Positions 45,081-53,409 of a stretch of 64,000 nucleotides of DNA are shown piece by piece. The DNA comes from Echinicola marina (lineage in GTDB: Bacteria; Bacteroidota; Bacteroidia; Cytophagales; Cyclobacteriaceae): contig NZ_CP080025.1 of NCBI RefSeq assembly GCF_020463795.1, positions 127,001 to 191,000 on the forward strand, read 5' to 3'. Below the pieces are notes generated by a model. It made no database searches and was not told where the DNA came from. It saw only the letters and a program-made list of their open reading frames with translations. Position numbers and translations under genes: made by a program. Every line of letters begins with the position of its first letter. Position 1 is the stretch's first letter.

Positions 45081-45454
45081 TAAGAGACGATAATGACCCA
45101 GAATTGAATGGCAAATACTTAGGAACCATTACCAAGGATTTTGTCAAAGTAGCAGACACTCTTAAGGAAGCTTCTTACCAAATACGGTCCAGGAAATTCT
45201 CTGACCACCCTATATTTCCCGTTTGCAAAACGGAACAAGCTATTGGGCAGCTGCTAATAGGTAATAAAGACATAAAAGTGGACTGGAACTATTATATCAC
45301 CTATTTGGATGAATTTGTTCAAAGAAAGCTAGTGGATGAAAAAGCCATTGAAGACTTCAAGAAATCCTATAAAGATCCAGACGAATTTTGTTGCTTATTT
45401 GTCATAGATCAGGATTTCACCAATTTTGTCTATATCCCTTATCCAAATGAATAA
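45077..45454 (+). CDS. small acidic protein coupled to rlmD, function unknown
   Basis: This 125-residue soluble protein has no signal peptide or recognised domain. It is mixed alpha/beta by eye with segments YLGTITKDFVKVADTLKEA and FCCLFVIDQDFTNFVYIPYP. The composition (Tyr-, Phe- and Asp-rich) is that of a normal folded protein. Its ATG overlaps the rlmD stop (ATGA), which points to translational coupling and perhaps a joint role in rRNA maturation, but this is inference. A strong bidirectional terminator follows. Confidence 0.75.
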   Translation: MIRDDNDPELNGKYLGTITKDFVKVADTLKEASYQIRSRKFSDHPIFPVCKTEQAIGQLLIGNKDIKVDWNYYITYLDEFVQRKLVDEKAIEDFKKSYKDPDEFCCLFVIDQDFTNFVYIPYPNE

Positions 45455-45460
45455 AAAAAC

Positions 45461-45497
45461 AAAAAGCCTTGCTAAACATATATTAGCAAGGCTTTTC
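45461..45497. terminator. bidirectional terminator between the small protein gene and HIT gene
   Basis: AAAAAGCCTTGCTAA (45461-45475) and TTAGCAAGGCTTTT (45483-45496) form a long near-perfect stem with A- and T-runs on either side. Confidence 0.9.
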
Positions 45498-45517
45498 TAC
45501 AGTTAACAGTTAAAAAG

Positions 45518-45916
45518 TTAGAGCTTTACTTCCTTCTTGATTTTTTCAGCAATGGCTGCCATTTCTTCGTTTTCCAACTTCAGCTTTGGACGGGTAAAAT
45601 TAATATCGTCCATACTGTTCAACGGCACCAGATGAACATGCACATGAGGCACCTCTAATCCAATCACTGCTACCCCTACACGGGTACACTTGATCGTTTT
45701 GTCCACAGCCTTTGCCACCTTTTTTGAAAAGAGGTGCAATCCTGCTAACAATTCATCTTCTAAATCGAAGATATAATCTACCTCCTTCTTAGGCACAACT
45801 AGCACATGGCCTTTCACCAAAGGCATGATATCAAGGAAGGCGATATAATTCTCATCCTCGGCCACGATATGACCGGGAATTTCTCTATTAATGATTTTTG
45901 TGAAAATACTTGACAT
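45518..45916 (-). CDS. HIT-family nucleotide hydrolase
   Basis: This is a 132-residue histidine-triad protein (Hint/HinT branch) that hydrolyses nucleoside phosphoramidates or adenylated substrates. I choose ATG 45916 (MSSIFTKIINREIPGH); the open frame to 45952 would run through the greA terminator hairpin. Seen: IFTKIINREIPGHIV, FLDIMPLVKGHVLVVPK and the catalytic triad HVHVHLVP near residue 100. It lies downstream of greA on the same strand, with the terminator between them. Confidence 0.93.
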   Translation of the reverse strand: MSSIFTKIINREIPGHIVAEDENYIAFLDIMPLVKGHVLVVPKKEVDYIFDLEDELLAGLHLFSKKVAKAVDKTIKCTRVGVAVIGLEVPHVHVHLVPLNSMDDINFTRPKLKLENEEMAAIAEKIKKEVKL

Positions 45917-45927
45917 TGGGATAAAAA

Positions 45928-45959
45928 TAAAAAATCCCGATTGAAATTCCATCGGGATT
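45928..45959 (-). terminator. terminator between greA and the HIT gene
   Basis: AATCCCGAT (45933-45941) pairs with ATCGGGATT (45951-45959). On the minus strand a T-rich run follows, so greA transcription may stop or be attenuated before the HIT gene. Confidence 0.65.
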
Positions 45960-45966
45960 GATATAA

Positions 45967-46440
45967 TTAGTAATTAATTTCTAATACTTCGAACTCTATA
46001 ACTCCTGCCGGAGCATTGATTTGTGCAATTTCACCTACTTTCTTACCTAAAAGACCTTTGCCAAAAGGTGATGACAATGAAATCTTGTTTGCCTTCAAAT
46101 CCGCCTCTTCTTCGGATACCAAGGTATAAGCTACTGTCATGCCATTTTTGACATTTTTAATTTTAACTGTACTTAAAATTCCCACCTTAGATGTATCCAT
46201 TTTTGAATTATCCAACACACGTGCATTGCCAACCACTTCCTCCAATTTGGAAATTTTCAATTCCAAAAGACCTTGAGCATCCTTAGCGGCATCATATTCT
46301 GCATTTTCACTAAGGTCTCCTTTGTCCCTTGCTTCTGCTATCTGCTTGGCAATATCCTGCCTTCCCTTCGTCTTCAACTGCTGAAGTTCATCTTTTAACT
46401 TCCTTAGACCCTCTTCAGTATAATATTGTACTTTTCCCAT
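45967..46440 (-). CDS. greA: transcription elongation factor GreA
   Basis: This protein binds the RNA polymerase secondary channel and triggers cleavage of backtracked RNA. With ATG 46440 (MGKVQYYTEEGLRKL) it is 157 residues; ATG 46446 adds two. Seen: the N-terminal coiled coil with the tip DLSENAEYDAAKDAQ (the essential acidic residues in GDLSENAEY) and the FKBP-like C-terminal domain (ISLSSPFGKGLLGKKVGE). The length is normal for GreA. Confidence 0.95.
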   Translation of the reverse strand: MGKVQYYTEEGLRKLKDELQQLKTKGRQDIAKQIAEARDKGDLSENAEYDAAKDAQGLLELKISKLEEVVGNARVLDNSKMDTSKVGILSTVKIKNVKNGMTVAYTLVSEEEADLKANKISLSSPFGKGLLGKKVGEIAQINAPAGVIEFEVLEINY

Positions 46441-46469
46441 AGTCAAATTAATTTAACAAAGCTTGAAAA

Positions 46470-46503
46470 ATAAAAGAACGGTCTCATTACTGAAGACCGT
46501 TAT
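46470..46503 (-). terminator. terminator downstream of the D-2-hydroxyacid dehydrogenase gene
   Basis: AACGGTCT (46477-46484) pairs with AGACCGTT (46494-46501). A T-rich run follows on the minus strand, just before greA begins. Confidence 0.7.
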
Positions 46504-46595
46504 TAAAATCCTGCTTTTATTTGCGTGTAAGGCAAATATAATCATTACCTAACGATAATACAATCTTAAGGTTTAGATTGTTATCTCCATAAACC

Positions 46596-47531
46596 CTATT
46601 TTATAGGAAAGGCAGTTTGTATTTTCTCCACCAATACCTGATTAATTTTCTCATATGATTGGAAAGTCCATCCAGCAATATGAGGACTAAAAATCACATT
46701 ATTCCTTTCACAAAGGGCTTCAAAAGACCTTTTTTGTTCCACTGTCAAAGTAGCCAGTTTCTCATTCTCCAGCACATCCAACAAGGCTCCCTTAAGCTTT
46801 CCATTGGACAAGGCCTTGTTCAAGGTTTCAAAGCTAATCACTTCCCCCCTAGCAGTATTGATCAGGTAAAACGGCTTCTTGAAGCCCATCAAAACCTCCA
46901 TGCTAAAGAAATCTCTGGTTTCTGGGGTCAAAGGGACATGAATACTAAGAACATCAGCCTTTTCTTGGATCTCCTCAAAACTTGCTTCTTGGGCAAATTC
47001 ATCTCCATAGTCTTTTTTATATTTATCATAGGCTAAGACTTTCACCTCAAAACCTTTAAGTTTTTTGGCAAAAGTACTCCCCATGTTTCCATAACCAAAA
47101 ACCCCAATTGTCTTACCTTTCAGCTCCTCACCCCTATTTCCTTCTCTGTCCCAAACCCCACTTCTCACTTCCTTATCAGCTTTGGTAAAGTGATTGAAAA
47201 GTGCCAAAAGCATCCCTATGGCATGTTCTCCCACAGCATCACGGTTTCCTTCCGGTGCATGAAAAAGCTTAATCCCATGTTCTTCTATATAATCCAGGTC
47301 AATTTTATCCAACCCAGCACCTGCCCTTCCTATGAACTTCAATTGGGCAGCTTTTTCCAATAGAGGCTTATCCATAGGGGTTTTGGACCGAATAATCAGA
47401 CCTTCGTATTCGCTCACAATCTCTTCAATTTCCGGCCTTTTAATATCTGGCCTATAATCCACCTGAAAGCCAACCTCTTCCAAAAGAGGCACAATGCTTT
47501 CATGCATATCATCAATAATTAGAATTCTCAT
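46596..47531 (-). CDS. D-2-hydroxyacid dehydrogenase (SerA-like)
   Basis: This is a 311-residue NAD-dependent 2-hydroxyacid dehydrogenase. Seen: IIRSKTPMDKPLLEKA, the FIGRAGAGLDKID block with the substrate Arg, APEGNRDAVGEHAIGMLLAL, the Rossmann motif GVFGYGNMGSTFAK, the Arg in INTARGEV and the late PHIAGWT with the catalytic His. It lacks the ACT domain of long SerA. The EGNRDAVGEHA segment is typical of Bacteroidota 3-phosphoglycerate dehydrogenase-like proteins, so serine synthesis is possible; other 2-hydroxyacids remain open. It stands alone, with a terminator downstream. Confidence 0.88.
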   Translation of the reverse strand: MRILIIDDMHESIVPLLEEVGFQVDYRPDIKRPEIEEIVSEYEGLIIRSKTPMDKPLLEKAAQLKFIGRAGAGLDKIDLDYIEEHGIKLFHAPEGNRDAVGEHAIGMLLALFNHFTKADKEVRSGVWDREGNRGEELKGKTIGVFGYGNMGSTFAKKLKGFEVKVLAYDKYKKDYGDEFAQEASFEEIQEKADVLSIHVPLTPETRDFFSMEVLMGFKKPFYLINTARGEVISFETLNKALSNGKLKGALLDVLENEKLATLTVEQKRSFEALCERNNVIFSPHIAGWTFQSYEKINQVLVEKIQTAFPIK

Positions 47532-47580
47532 ATATTAATTAGTTTCTATTAGGGTGACTATTCCGCCAATGGCAAACAAA

Positions 47581-48948
47581 TTATAAATTTAATAGCATCA
47601 TCGCTACTAGAAAATAGACCGCCAAGCCCAAAAGGTCATTGGCTGTGGTAATAAATGGTCCTGAAGCCATCGCCGGATTGATTCCAAATTTATCCAAAAC
47701 AATAGGGGTAACTGTTCCCATAAAGGATGCCAAAAGAACAACACTAAATAAAGCCAAGCCTACCACGACTCCAAACTCAACTTTTTCCTTATACACAAAT
47801 ATCACCGTTCCAAAAACGATCAGTCCCAACACTATTCCATTAAGAATGGCTACCAAAAGCACCTTTGCAAACCGTTTCCCTATACTTTCGGCAAAAACAG
47901 ATTTAGCAGCTAAAGACTGCACTACCAAAGATGAGGACTGAATCCCCACATTTCCTCCCGTGGCTGTAATCAAAGGGATGAACGAGGCCAGCTGCAAATA
48001 TTTTTCCAATCCTTCTTCAAACACTCCAATTATCTTAGCTCCCATCAAACCTCCTAAGCAACCAATCATTAACCAAGGGAGCCTCGCCTTAGAAAGTCTG
48101 AAAACAGAATCGGATTCCTCCACATCATCCGAAATACCCGTCATGGCCTGCATATCTTCTTCTGCCTGTTCACGGATCACATCCAAAACGTCATCGACAG
48201 TAATCCTTCCGACCAATTTGTTTTTCGCATTCACCACGGGCAGAGCTTCCAAGTCATACCTACGCATAATTTCAGCCACTTCCTCCTCATCCATATAAGT
48301 AGGAACTGAAATAATATCGTCTTCGTAAATATCCTTGATTTTGGTATTGGAAGCAGACAAAATGATCTTTTTCAAAGCCACCCTGCCAATCAGACTCTCT
48401 TTATTATCCACCACATAGATGGAATAAATTTTCTCCACATTTTCAGCCTGTCGACGGATCTCTTCAATTGTCTGAACCACAGTCCAATTAAGGTTGGCCT
48501 TAATAAATTCCTTTGCCATTAGGGCGCCAGCACTTCCTTCTTCATATCGAAGAAGTTCCTGGATATACCCCGACTTTTCTTTTTCTTGGATATTACTGAT
48601 GACCTCTTCCCTATCCTTGACCACTAGCTGGTTCAGGATATCCACCGCATCATCAGATTCCATATTATCCAACAGACCAGCCAGCTCGACAGAATCCATC
48701 TCTTGCACCACCTTGAACTGAGGCTCTTCATCCAGTTCTATCAGTACATCTGCAGAAAATTCCTTGTCCAGTGTTCTCAACACAAAAAGAGCCTCTTCCA
48801 TGTCCAATTCATCCAGCAATGATGCCACATCGGCCTCATTGGCACCATCTATAGACTCACGGATGGACACAGCGTCCCCTGCCTCAATGCTCTCTTTTAA
48901 GCTCTCAAGGTATTCTTTGGATAACTCAAACTCTTTTATTTTTTCCAA
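47581..48948 (-). CDS. mgtE: magnesium transporter MgtE
   Basis: This is a 455-residue Mg2+ channel/transporter of the inner membrane. It has the acidic N-domain of helical repeats (about 1-130), two CBS domains (about 135-260, with LVGRITVDDVLDVI at the second) that sense Mg2+, a connecting helix and five transmembrane segments from about 290. The first pore segment includes GCLGGLMGAKII and the second TATGGNVGIQSSSLVVQ, the conserved pore region. Its start overlaps the rsmA stop by 13 bp, so it is the second gene of that operon. Confidence 0.95.
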   Translation of the reverse strand: MEKIKEFELSKEYLESLKESIEAGDAVSIRESIDGANEADVASLLDELDMEEALFVLRTLDKEFSADVLIELDEEPQFKVVQEMDSVELAGLLDNMESDDAVDILNQLVVKDREEVISNIQEKEKSGYIQELLRYEEGSAGALMAKEFIKANLNWTVVQTIEEIRRQAENVEKIYSIYVVDNKESLIGRVALKKIILSASNTKIKDIYEDDIISVPTYMDEEEVAEIMRRYDLEALPVVNAKNKLVGRITVDDVLDVIREQAEEDMQAMTGISDDVEESDSVFRLSKARLPWLMIGCLGGLMGAKIIGVFEEGLEKYLQLASFIPLITATGGNVGIQSSSLVVQSLAAKSVFAESIGKRFAKVLLVAILNGIVLGLIVFGTVIFVYKEKVEFGVVVGLALFSVVLLASFMGTVTPIVLDKFGINPAMASGPFITTANDLLGLAVYFLVAMMLLNL

Positions 48949-49718
48949 GACGCTTCCAGTTTATTGGTTAAAGAAATAAAAGATGCCACATCTAGCTGTT
49001 CAGCTCTTTTGTCCAAAATTGGATCTAACTTCATATCTTCCGACAAACCCAAAGACTTAAGTGCATTTCTCAAGGTTTTCCTCCTAGTGCTGAACCCTTG
49101 TTTCACCACTCTAAAAAACAATTTCTCATTACAATCCAGTACTTTGACACCATTCCTTTTCAACCTGATCACTCCGCTATCTACCTTAGGTGGCGGGTCA
49201 AAAACCCCTGGAGGCACCGTAAATAAATATTCAATATCATAATATGCCTGCAATAGCACACTCAGTATTCCATAGTCTTTGTTCCCATGTGGTGAGGCGA
49301 TTCTTCTGGCCACTTCTTTTTGAAGCATACAAACTACTTCGGTCACCTTATTCCGCTCATCCATCACCTTAAAGAATATCTGAGAAGATATATTATATGG
49401 AAAATTCCCTGCAATGATATATTCACCATCTATGACCTTCGAAAAATCAAATTGCAAGAAATCTGCATCAATAATCTGTTCTCTTAACTGCGGGTATTTT
49501 TTATGCAAATACGCAATAGATTCCTTATCTATATCAACTAAGAACAAATCCCAATGCTCTTCCAAAAGAAAGTCCGTCAACACCCCCATCCCAGGCCCTA
49601 TCTCCAACACTTGTCTGACATCTTGGTGTCCAGAAACAGACTTGGCAATTTTTTCCGCAATACCAAGGTCGGTTAGGAAGTGCTGCCCCAAGTGCTTTTT
49701 TGCTCTGACTTTCTCCAT
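48936..49718 (-). CDS. rsmA: 16S rRNA (adenine1518-N6/adenine1519-N6)-dimethyltransferase
   Basis: This enzyme dimethylates two adjacent adenines near the 3' end of 16S rRNA during small-subunit assembly. The 260-residue protein has KKHLGQHFLTD at the start, the SAM-binding EIGPGMGVLTDFLL, ADFLQFDF and the catalytic GNFPYNISSQI (NxPY type). The C-terminal domain shows VDSGVIRL and FSTRRKTLRNALK. The length is normal. It is co-transcribed with mgtE and has a TAATTTTG -7 element 38 nt upstream. Confidence 0.96.
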   Translation of the reverse strand: MEKVRAKKHLGQHFLTDLGIAEKIAKSVSGHQDVRQVLEIGPGMGVLTDFLLEEHWDLFLVDIDKESIAYLHKKYPQLREQIIDADFLQFDFSKVIDGEYIIAGNFPYNISSQIFFKVMDERNKVTEVVCMLQKEVARRIASPHGNKDYGILSVLLQAYYDIEYLFTVPPGVFDPPPKVDSGVIRLKRNGVKVLDCNEKLFFRVVKQGFSTRRKTLRNALKSLGLSEDMKLDPILDKRAEQLDVASFISLTNKLEASWKK

Positions 49719-49755
49719 CTTTAGTTCTCTGATAAATTTATACTAAATTGCCTTC

Positions 49756-49763
49756 CAAAATTA
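49756..49763 (-). promoter_or_regulatory. -7 element for rsmA-mgtE
   Basis: The minus strand reads TAATTTTG, an exact TAnnTTTG match, ending 38 nt before rsmA in a 54-bp divergent spacer. Confidence 0.45.
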
Positions 49764-49772
49764 AGACAATAT

Positions 49773-51209
49773 ATGCTAACTGCCATAAGATTATTAGACT
49801 CTCCAAAAAATCTTCTTTCTACAACCGGTGTTGTTTTCATCTCCCATGAAGATGAAATTCAAAACTTCCCCTTGGGCGATGATAAGAAAATCTTTATTAA
49901 ACAGGAACTTTTTGAAAATAAGAAAAGAGAATTACTTTTTGCGGATGATAAATGCAAGCTACTATTTATTAGACCTAAAAGACATGAAGAGGGAGCTTAC
50001 AAGCTAGAATTGGCTAGAAAATCAGGAGCCAAGGGCTGGGCTTTCCTCAAGGATATCGGCCAAACAAACCTCTACTATTTCGGTAAATCCGAGAAATTAT
50101 TCCTCGCTTTCGTCGAGGGACTTGTTTTGGCTTCCTATCAATTCGACAAATATAAAAGTGATAAGAAAAAATCAAACAACACGCTTGGAATCCACTCTCC
50201 AATTTCTGAAGACTGTAATCTTGAGGAATTACTGCATTTGACCATAGCCACTTTTGAGGCCAGAAACCTAGTCAATGAACCTGTTATCTATCTTAACGCA
50301 CTCAAGCTTGGCGAGGAAATCAAACGACTGGGGGAAAAATACGGCTTTGAAACCGAAGTTCTGGACAGGTCCCAAATCAATTCTCTGAAGATGGCAGGTT
50401 TAATGGCGGTAAATGCAGGAAGTGAAATACCTCCGACATTTTCCATTTTACATTATAAACCCAAAACCGGCAGAAAATTCAAAAAACCCATTGTCTTAGT
50501 TGGCAAAGGAGTAGTTTACGATACTGGTGGATTAAGTCTCAAACCAACTCCTAACGCTATGGACTTCATGAAAGCGGATATGGCAGGAGCTGCCGCAGTA
50601 ATTGGGGCAATTTGTGCCGTGGCTCAATTAAAGCTACCAATGGAAGTGATAGGATTGATCCCCGCAACTGATAATAGACCGGGTTTTAATGCCGTAACTC
50701 CAGGAGATATCATTACCTTTGCAAACGGCAAAACAGTTGAAATACTTAATACTGATGCTGAAGGAAGGTTGATCTTAGCAGATGCCTTGATTTATGCCCA
50801 AAAGTATGATCCCAAATTGGTCATTGACCTAGCGACCTTAACGGGATCTGCAGCAGGTGCATTGGGAAAAGAAGGTGCTGTAATGATGGGCAAGGCTTAT
50901 GACGAAGAAAAAAGTTTCCTCAAAATCGCCAGTCAGGAAGTCTTCGAGCGATTGGTCGAATTCCCACTTTGGGAGGAATATGGGAAGCAATTAAAATCAT
51001 CCGTTGCAGACATCACAAACCTGGGAGGGCCTACGGCAGGAGCAATTACTGCAGGCAAGTTCCTGGAACATTTTATTGATTATAATTGGGTACATATAGA
51101 TATTGCAGGACCCGCATTCATAAAATCCGGTGAAGATTATAGAACAACCGGCGGAACTGGATTTGGCGTAAGGTTAATCACCCAGTTTTTGAAAAACATT
51201 TCTAATTGA
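49773..51209 (+). CDS. leucyl aminopeptidase (M17 family)
   Basis: This is a 478-residue cytosolic two-zinc aminopeptidase. The C-terminal catalytic domain has LVGKGVVYDTGGLSLKP (with the metal-binding Lys and Asp), MKADMAGAAAVIGA, NRPGFNAVTPGD and the family signature NTDAEGRLILADAL, followed by DLATLTGSA. The first ~170 residues form the N-terminal alpha/beta domain. The length fits PepA. The gene is divergent from rsmA and is followed 6 bp later by pdxA. Confidence 0.94.
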   Translation: MLTAIRLLDSPKNLLSTTGVVFISHEDEIQNFPLGDDKKIFIKQELFENKKRELLFADDKCKLLFIRPKRHEEGAYKLELARKSGAKGWAFLKDIGQTNLYYFGKSEKLFLAFVEGLVLASYQFDKYKSDKKKSNNTLGIHSPISEDCNLEELLHLTIATFEARNLVNEPVIYLNALKLGEEIKRLGEKYGFETEVLDRSQINSLKMAGLMAVNAGSEIPPTFSILHYKPKTGRKFKKPIVLVGKGVVYDTGGLSLKPTPNAMDFMKADMAGAAAVIGAICAVAQLKLPMEVIGLIPATDNRPGFNAVTPGDIITFANGKTVEILNTDAEGRLILADALIYAQKYDPKLVIDLATLTGSAAGALGKEGAVMMGKAYDEEKSFLKIASQEVFERLVEFPLWEEYGKQLKSSVADITNLGGPTAGAITAGKFLEHFIDYNWVHIDIAGPAFIKSGEDYRTTGGTGFGVRLITQFLKNISN

Positions 51210-51215
51210 TCACGA

Positions 51216-52235
51216 ATGAATCAGAAACAAAATAAACCCGTTATTGGCATTACTATCGGGGATATCAATGGCATAGGTGCGGAAGTCACCATGAAGGCTT
51301 TGATGGATAACAGGATATTAAAGCAAATCACCCCTGTTATTTATGCCCACGGAAAAGCAATTACCTTTTACAGGAAGTTGCTTAAGATGGAGGATTTCAA
51401 TTTTATGCAAGTTAGAAATATAGATGAAATCCATCCTAAAAAGATCAATGTCATTAACGTAGCAGAAAATTGTCCTGAGGTCATGCCCTGTGTCGAAACC
51501 CAAGAATCAGGAAAGATGGCACTTGCAGCCCTGGACAAAGCCATCGAAGATATCAAATCAGAAAAGATCAACGGCATCGTCACTGCCCCTCTAAACAAGA
51601 ACAACATCAACTCAGAAGAGCTCAAATTCATTGGCCATACGGAGTACTTGACCCACGCTTTTGAGACAAAGGAGAGCATGATGTTTATGGTCGCTGAGGA
51701 CATCCGAGTGGGTTTGGTTTCCGGACATGTCCCTTTGGCAGAAGTAGCCAATAATGTGACTGGCAAGAAAATCAAACAAAAATTAAAAATAATGTTAAAG
51801 TCATTAAAAGATGACTTTGGCATCCAAAAACCTAAAATCGCGGTATTGGGACTCAATCCCCATGCCGGTGAAGACGGGCTTTTAGGTAAAGAAGAAGAAG
51901 AAATCATCAAACCAGCTATCCGTGAATTCAAAGACCAAGGACACATGATCTTCGGACCATATGCAGCTGATGGTTTCTTTGGGATGATGCATCAGATGAA
52001 GTTTGACGGCATACTAGCCATGTACCATGACCAAGGTCTTATTCCATTCAAAACATTGGCATTTGAATCCGGGGTAAACTTTACCGCTGGTTTGCCTGTT
52101 ATCAGAACATCACCTGATCACGGAACTGCTTACAATATTGCAGGAAAAAACGTTGCTGACGAAGGTTCTATGCGTGCTGCGATCTTTACAGCTATAGATA
52201 TAATCTCCCAAAAAACCGATTGGGAAGAAGAGTAA
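51216..52235 (+). CDS. pdxA: 4-hydroxythreonine-4-phosphate dehydrogenase
   Basis: This enzyme oxidises 4-phosphohydroxy-L-threonine in pyridoxal phosphate synthesis. The 339-residue protein has GITIGDINGIGAEVT at the start, TAPLNKNNI, the metal-binding His in IGHTEYLTHAF, SGHVPLAEV, LGLNPHAGEDG and YHDQGLIPFK. The C-terminal RTSPDHGTAYNIAG is the family block. It is 6 bp after the aminopeptidase gene, so the two share a transcript. Confidence 0.95.
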   Translation: MNQKQNKPVIGITIGDINGIGAEVTMKALMDNRILKQITPVIYAHGKAITFYRKLLKMEDFNFMQVRNIDEIHPKKINVINVAENCPEVMPCVETQESGKMALAALDKAIEDIKSEKINGIVTAPLNKNNINSEELKFIGHTEYLTHAFETKESMMFMVAEDIRVGLVSGHVPLAEVANNVTGKKIKQKLKIMLKSLKDDFGIQKPKIAVLGLNPHAGEDGLLGKEEEEIIKPAIREFKDQGHMIFGPYAADGFFGMMHQMKFDGILAMYHDQGLIPFKTLAFESGVNFTAGLPVIRTSPDHGTAYNIAGKNVADEGSMRAAIFTAIDIISQKTDWEEE

Positions 52236-52280
52236 AATAAATAAATCAGTGGTATATTTTATATTTATAAAATAGTTCAC

Positions 52281-52288
52281 TAAATTTG
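52281..52288 (+). promoter_or_regulatory. -7 element for yceD-rpmF
   Basis: TAAATTTG is an exact TAnnTTTG match, ending 26 nt before the GTG start of the YceD-like gene. Confidence 0.5.
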
Positions 52289-52313
52289 CGGTCTTAAATT
52301 AGCAGGAGGAATA

Positions 52314-52877
52314 GTGAAATTCTGGAGAGCTTTTGATATTGAGATCATCAAACTAAATGAAGGAAAGCATGAATTTACCTTCAACATTGATGATGATTTC
52401 TTCTCCCATTTCAAGGATAATGAGATGGCAGAAAAAGGTGACATCACAGTCACGGTTTTGCTTAATAAGCAAGCAAACGTACTTGAGGCAATATATAAAA
52501 TAGAGGGCACGGTAGAACTCACCTGTGACAGGAGTTTGGAAAAATTTGACCAAATACTGGAAACAGAACAAAAAATCATCTACAAATATGGCCCTGAGGA
52601 GCAGGAGATCAATGAAGAAATATTCATGATCACTAGGGACACTCCAAGTATCAATGTTGCCCAATTGATTTATGAGTTTATTATTCTTGCCTTACCAGCC
52701 AAGAAACTTCATCCTGACTTCAGGGACGAGGAAGATGAAATGGATGGTGAAGGCGAGTTTGTATATTGGTCGGATGAAGAAGAGGGAGATGCTGACGAAA
52801 CAGCCCAACCTGAAAACACAGATGACCTTGTAGATCCCAGATGGGAAGCATTAAAAAGTATTAAGAAAAAAGATTAA
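52314..52877 (+). CDS. YceD/DUF177-family protein
   Basis: This 187-residue acidic protein is the usual partner gene of rpmF; the family has been linked to 23S rRNA metabolism. The start is GTG 52314 (MKFWRAFDIEIIKLNEG). Seen: VEGT-like segment YKIEGTVELTCDRSLEKF, with one Cys of the family's CxRCL-type motif kept (CDRSL), and an acidic C-terminus (EEDEMDGEGE, WSDEEEGDADE) ending in WEALKSIKKKD. rpmF follows after 18 bp. Confidence 0.88.
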   Translation: MKFWRAFDIEIIKLNEGKHEFTFNIDDDFFSHFKDNEMAEKGDITVTVLLNKQANVLEAIYKIEGTVELTCDRSLEKFDQILETEQKIIYKYGPEEQEINEEIFMITRDTPSINVAQLIYEFIILALPAKKLHPDFRDEEDEMDGEGEFVYWSDEEEGDADETAQPENTDDLVDPRWEALKSIKKKD

Positions 52878-52895
52878 TCTAAAAATTGTATAGAG

Positions 52896-53087
52896 ATGGC
52901 ACATCCTAAACGAAAAATTTCGAAAACCAGAAGAGACAAGAGAAGAACGCACTATAAGTTGACCGCTCCTGGTTTGGCACAATGCCCAACAACTGGCGAG
53001 TACCACCTTCCTCACAGAGCTTACTGGCTAGACGGTAAACTGTACTACAAAGGACAGGTGATCATTGAAAAAGAGGTGCTTGCATAA
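52896..53087 (+). CDS. rpmF: 50S ribosomal protein L32
   Basis: This is a 63-residue ribosomal protein. It starts [19 protein letters not shown], the L32 signature. The zinc-ribbon part has only one Cys ([13 protein letters not shown]), so this is the C-minus form that does not bind zinc. It ends [11 protein letters not shown]. It follows yceD and is followed by a terminator at 53135-53171. Confidence 0.96.
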   Translation: MAHPKRKISKTRRDKRRTHYKLTAPGLAQCPTTGEYHLPHRAYWLDGKLYYKGQVIIEKEVLA

Positions 53088-53134
53088 GCTTAAAACATTT
53101 TAGTAAGTTGCGAATACGCTAATTACAAAAAAAC

Positions 53135-53171
53135 AAAATCCATTTAGGCAAAGTCTTAAATGGATTTTTTT
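53135..53171 (+). terminator. Rho-independent terminator after rpmF
   Basis: AAAATCCATTTA (53135-53146) and TAAATGGATTTT (53157-53168) form a perfect 12-bp stem followed by T residues. It separates yceD-rpmF from the fabH group. Confidence 0.88.
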
Positions 53172-53313
53172 ATGCGTAAACCGCAGTAATCTTGGAGACA
53201 TACTTTAAAAACGTGGCTTTTAGGATTCTACTTGCAAAATTACTTGGTGGTAAGGCACATTTTAAATAATTTTGGAAGCCTAATTTAATTTGTGGCAGTA
53301 GCAAAACATAATC

Positions 53314-53409
53314 ATGTCACATAAGAAGTATCCAAAGGGTAAATACCAATATCATCCACGCCATGTGGAGAGGCATTTGCCAAAACATAAATTAAATGGA
53401 AAAAACTAG
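53314..53409 (+). CDS. 31-codon His/Lys-rich ORF overlapping fabH
   Basis: This small open frame encodes [18 protein letters not shown] and goes on to [13 protein letters not shown], 31 residues with five His, seven Lys and only two acidic or so residues. It starts 18 bp before nothing else coding and its end overlaps the first 14 bp of fabH in another frame, an arrangement that suits translational coupling. A near-consensus -7 (TTAATTTG, one mismatch) lies about 20 bp upstream. I do not recognise it. It could be a leader peptide, a microprotein or chance. Confidence 0.35.
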   Translation: MSHKKYPKGKYQYHPRHVERHLPKHKLNGKN

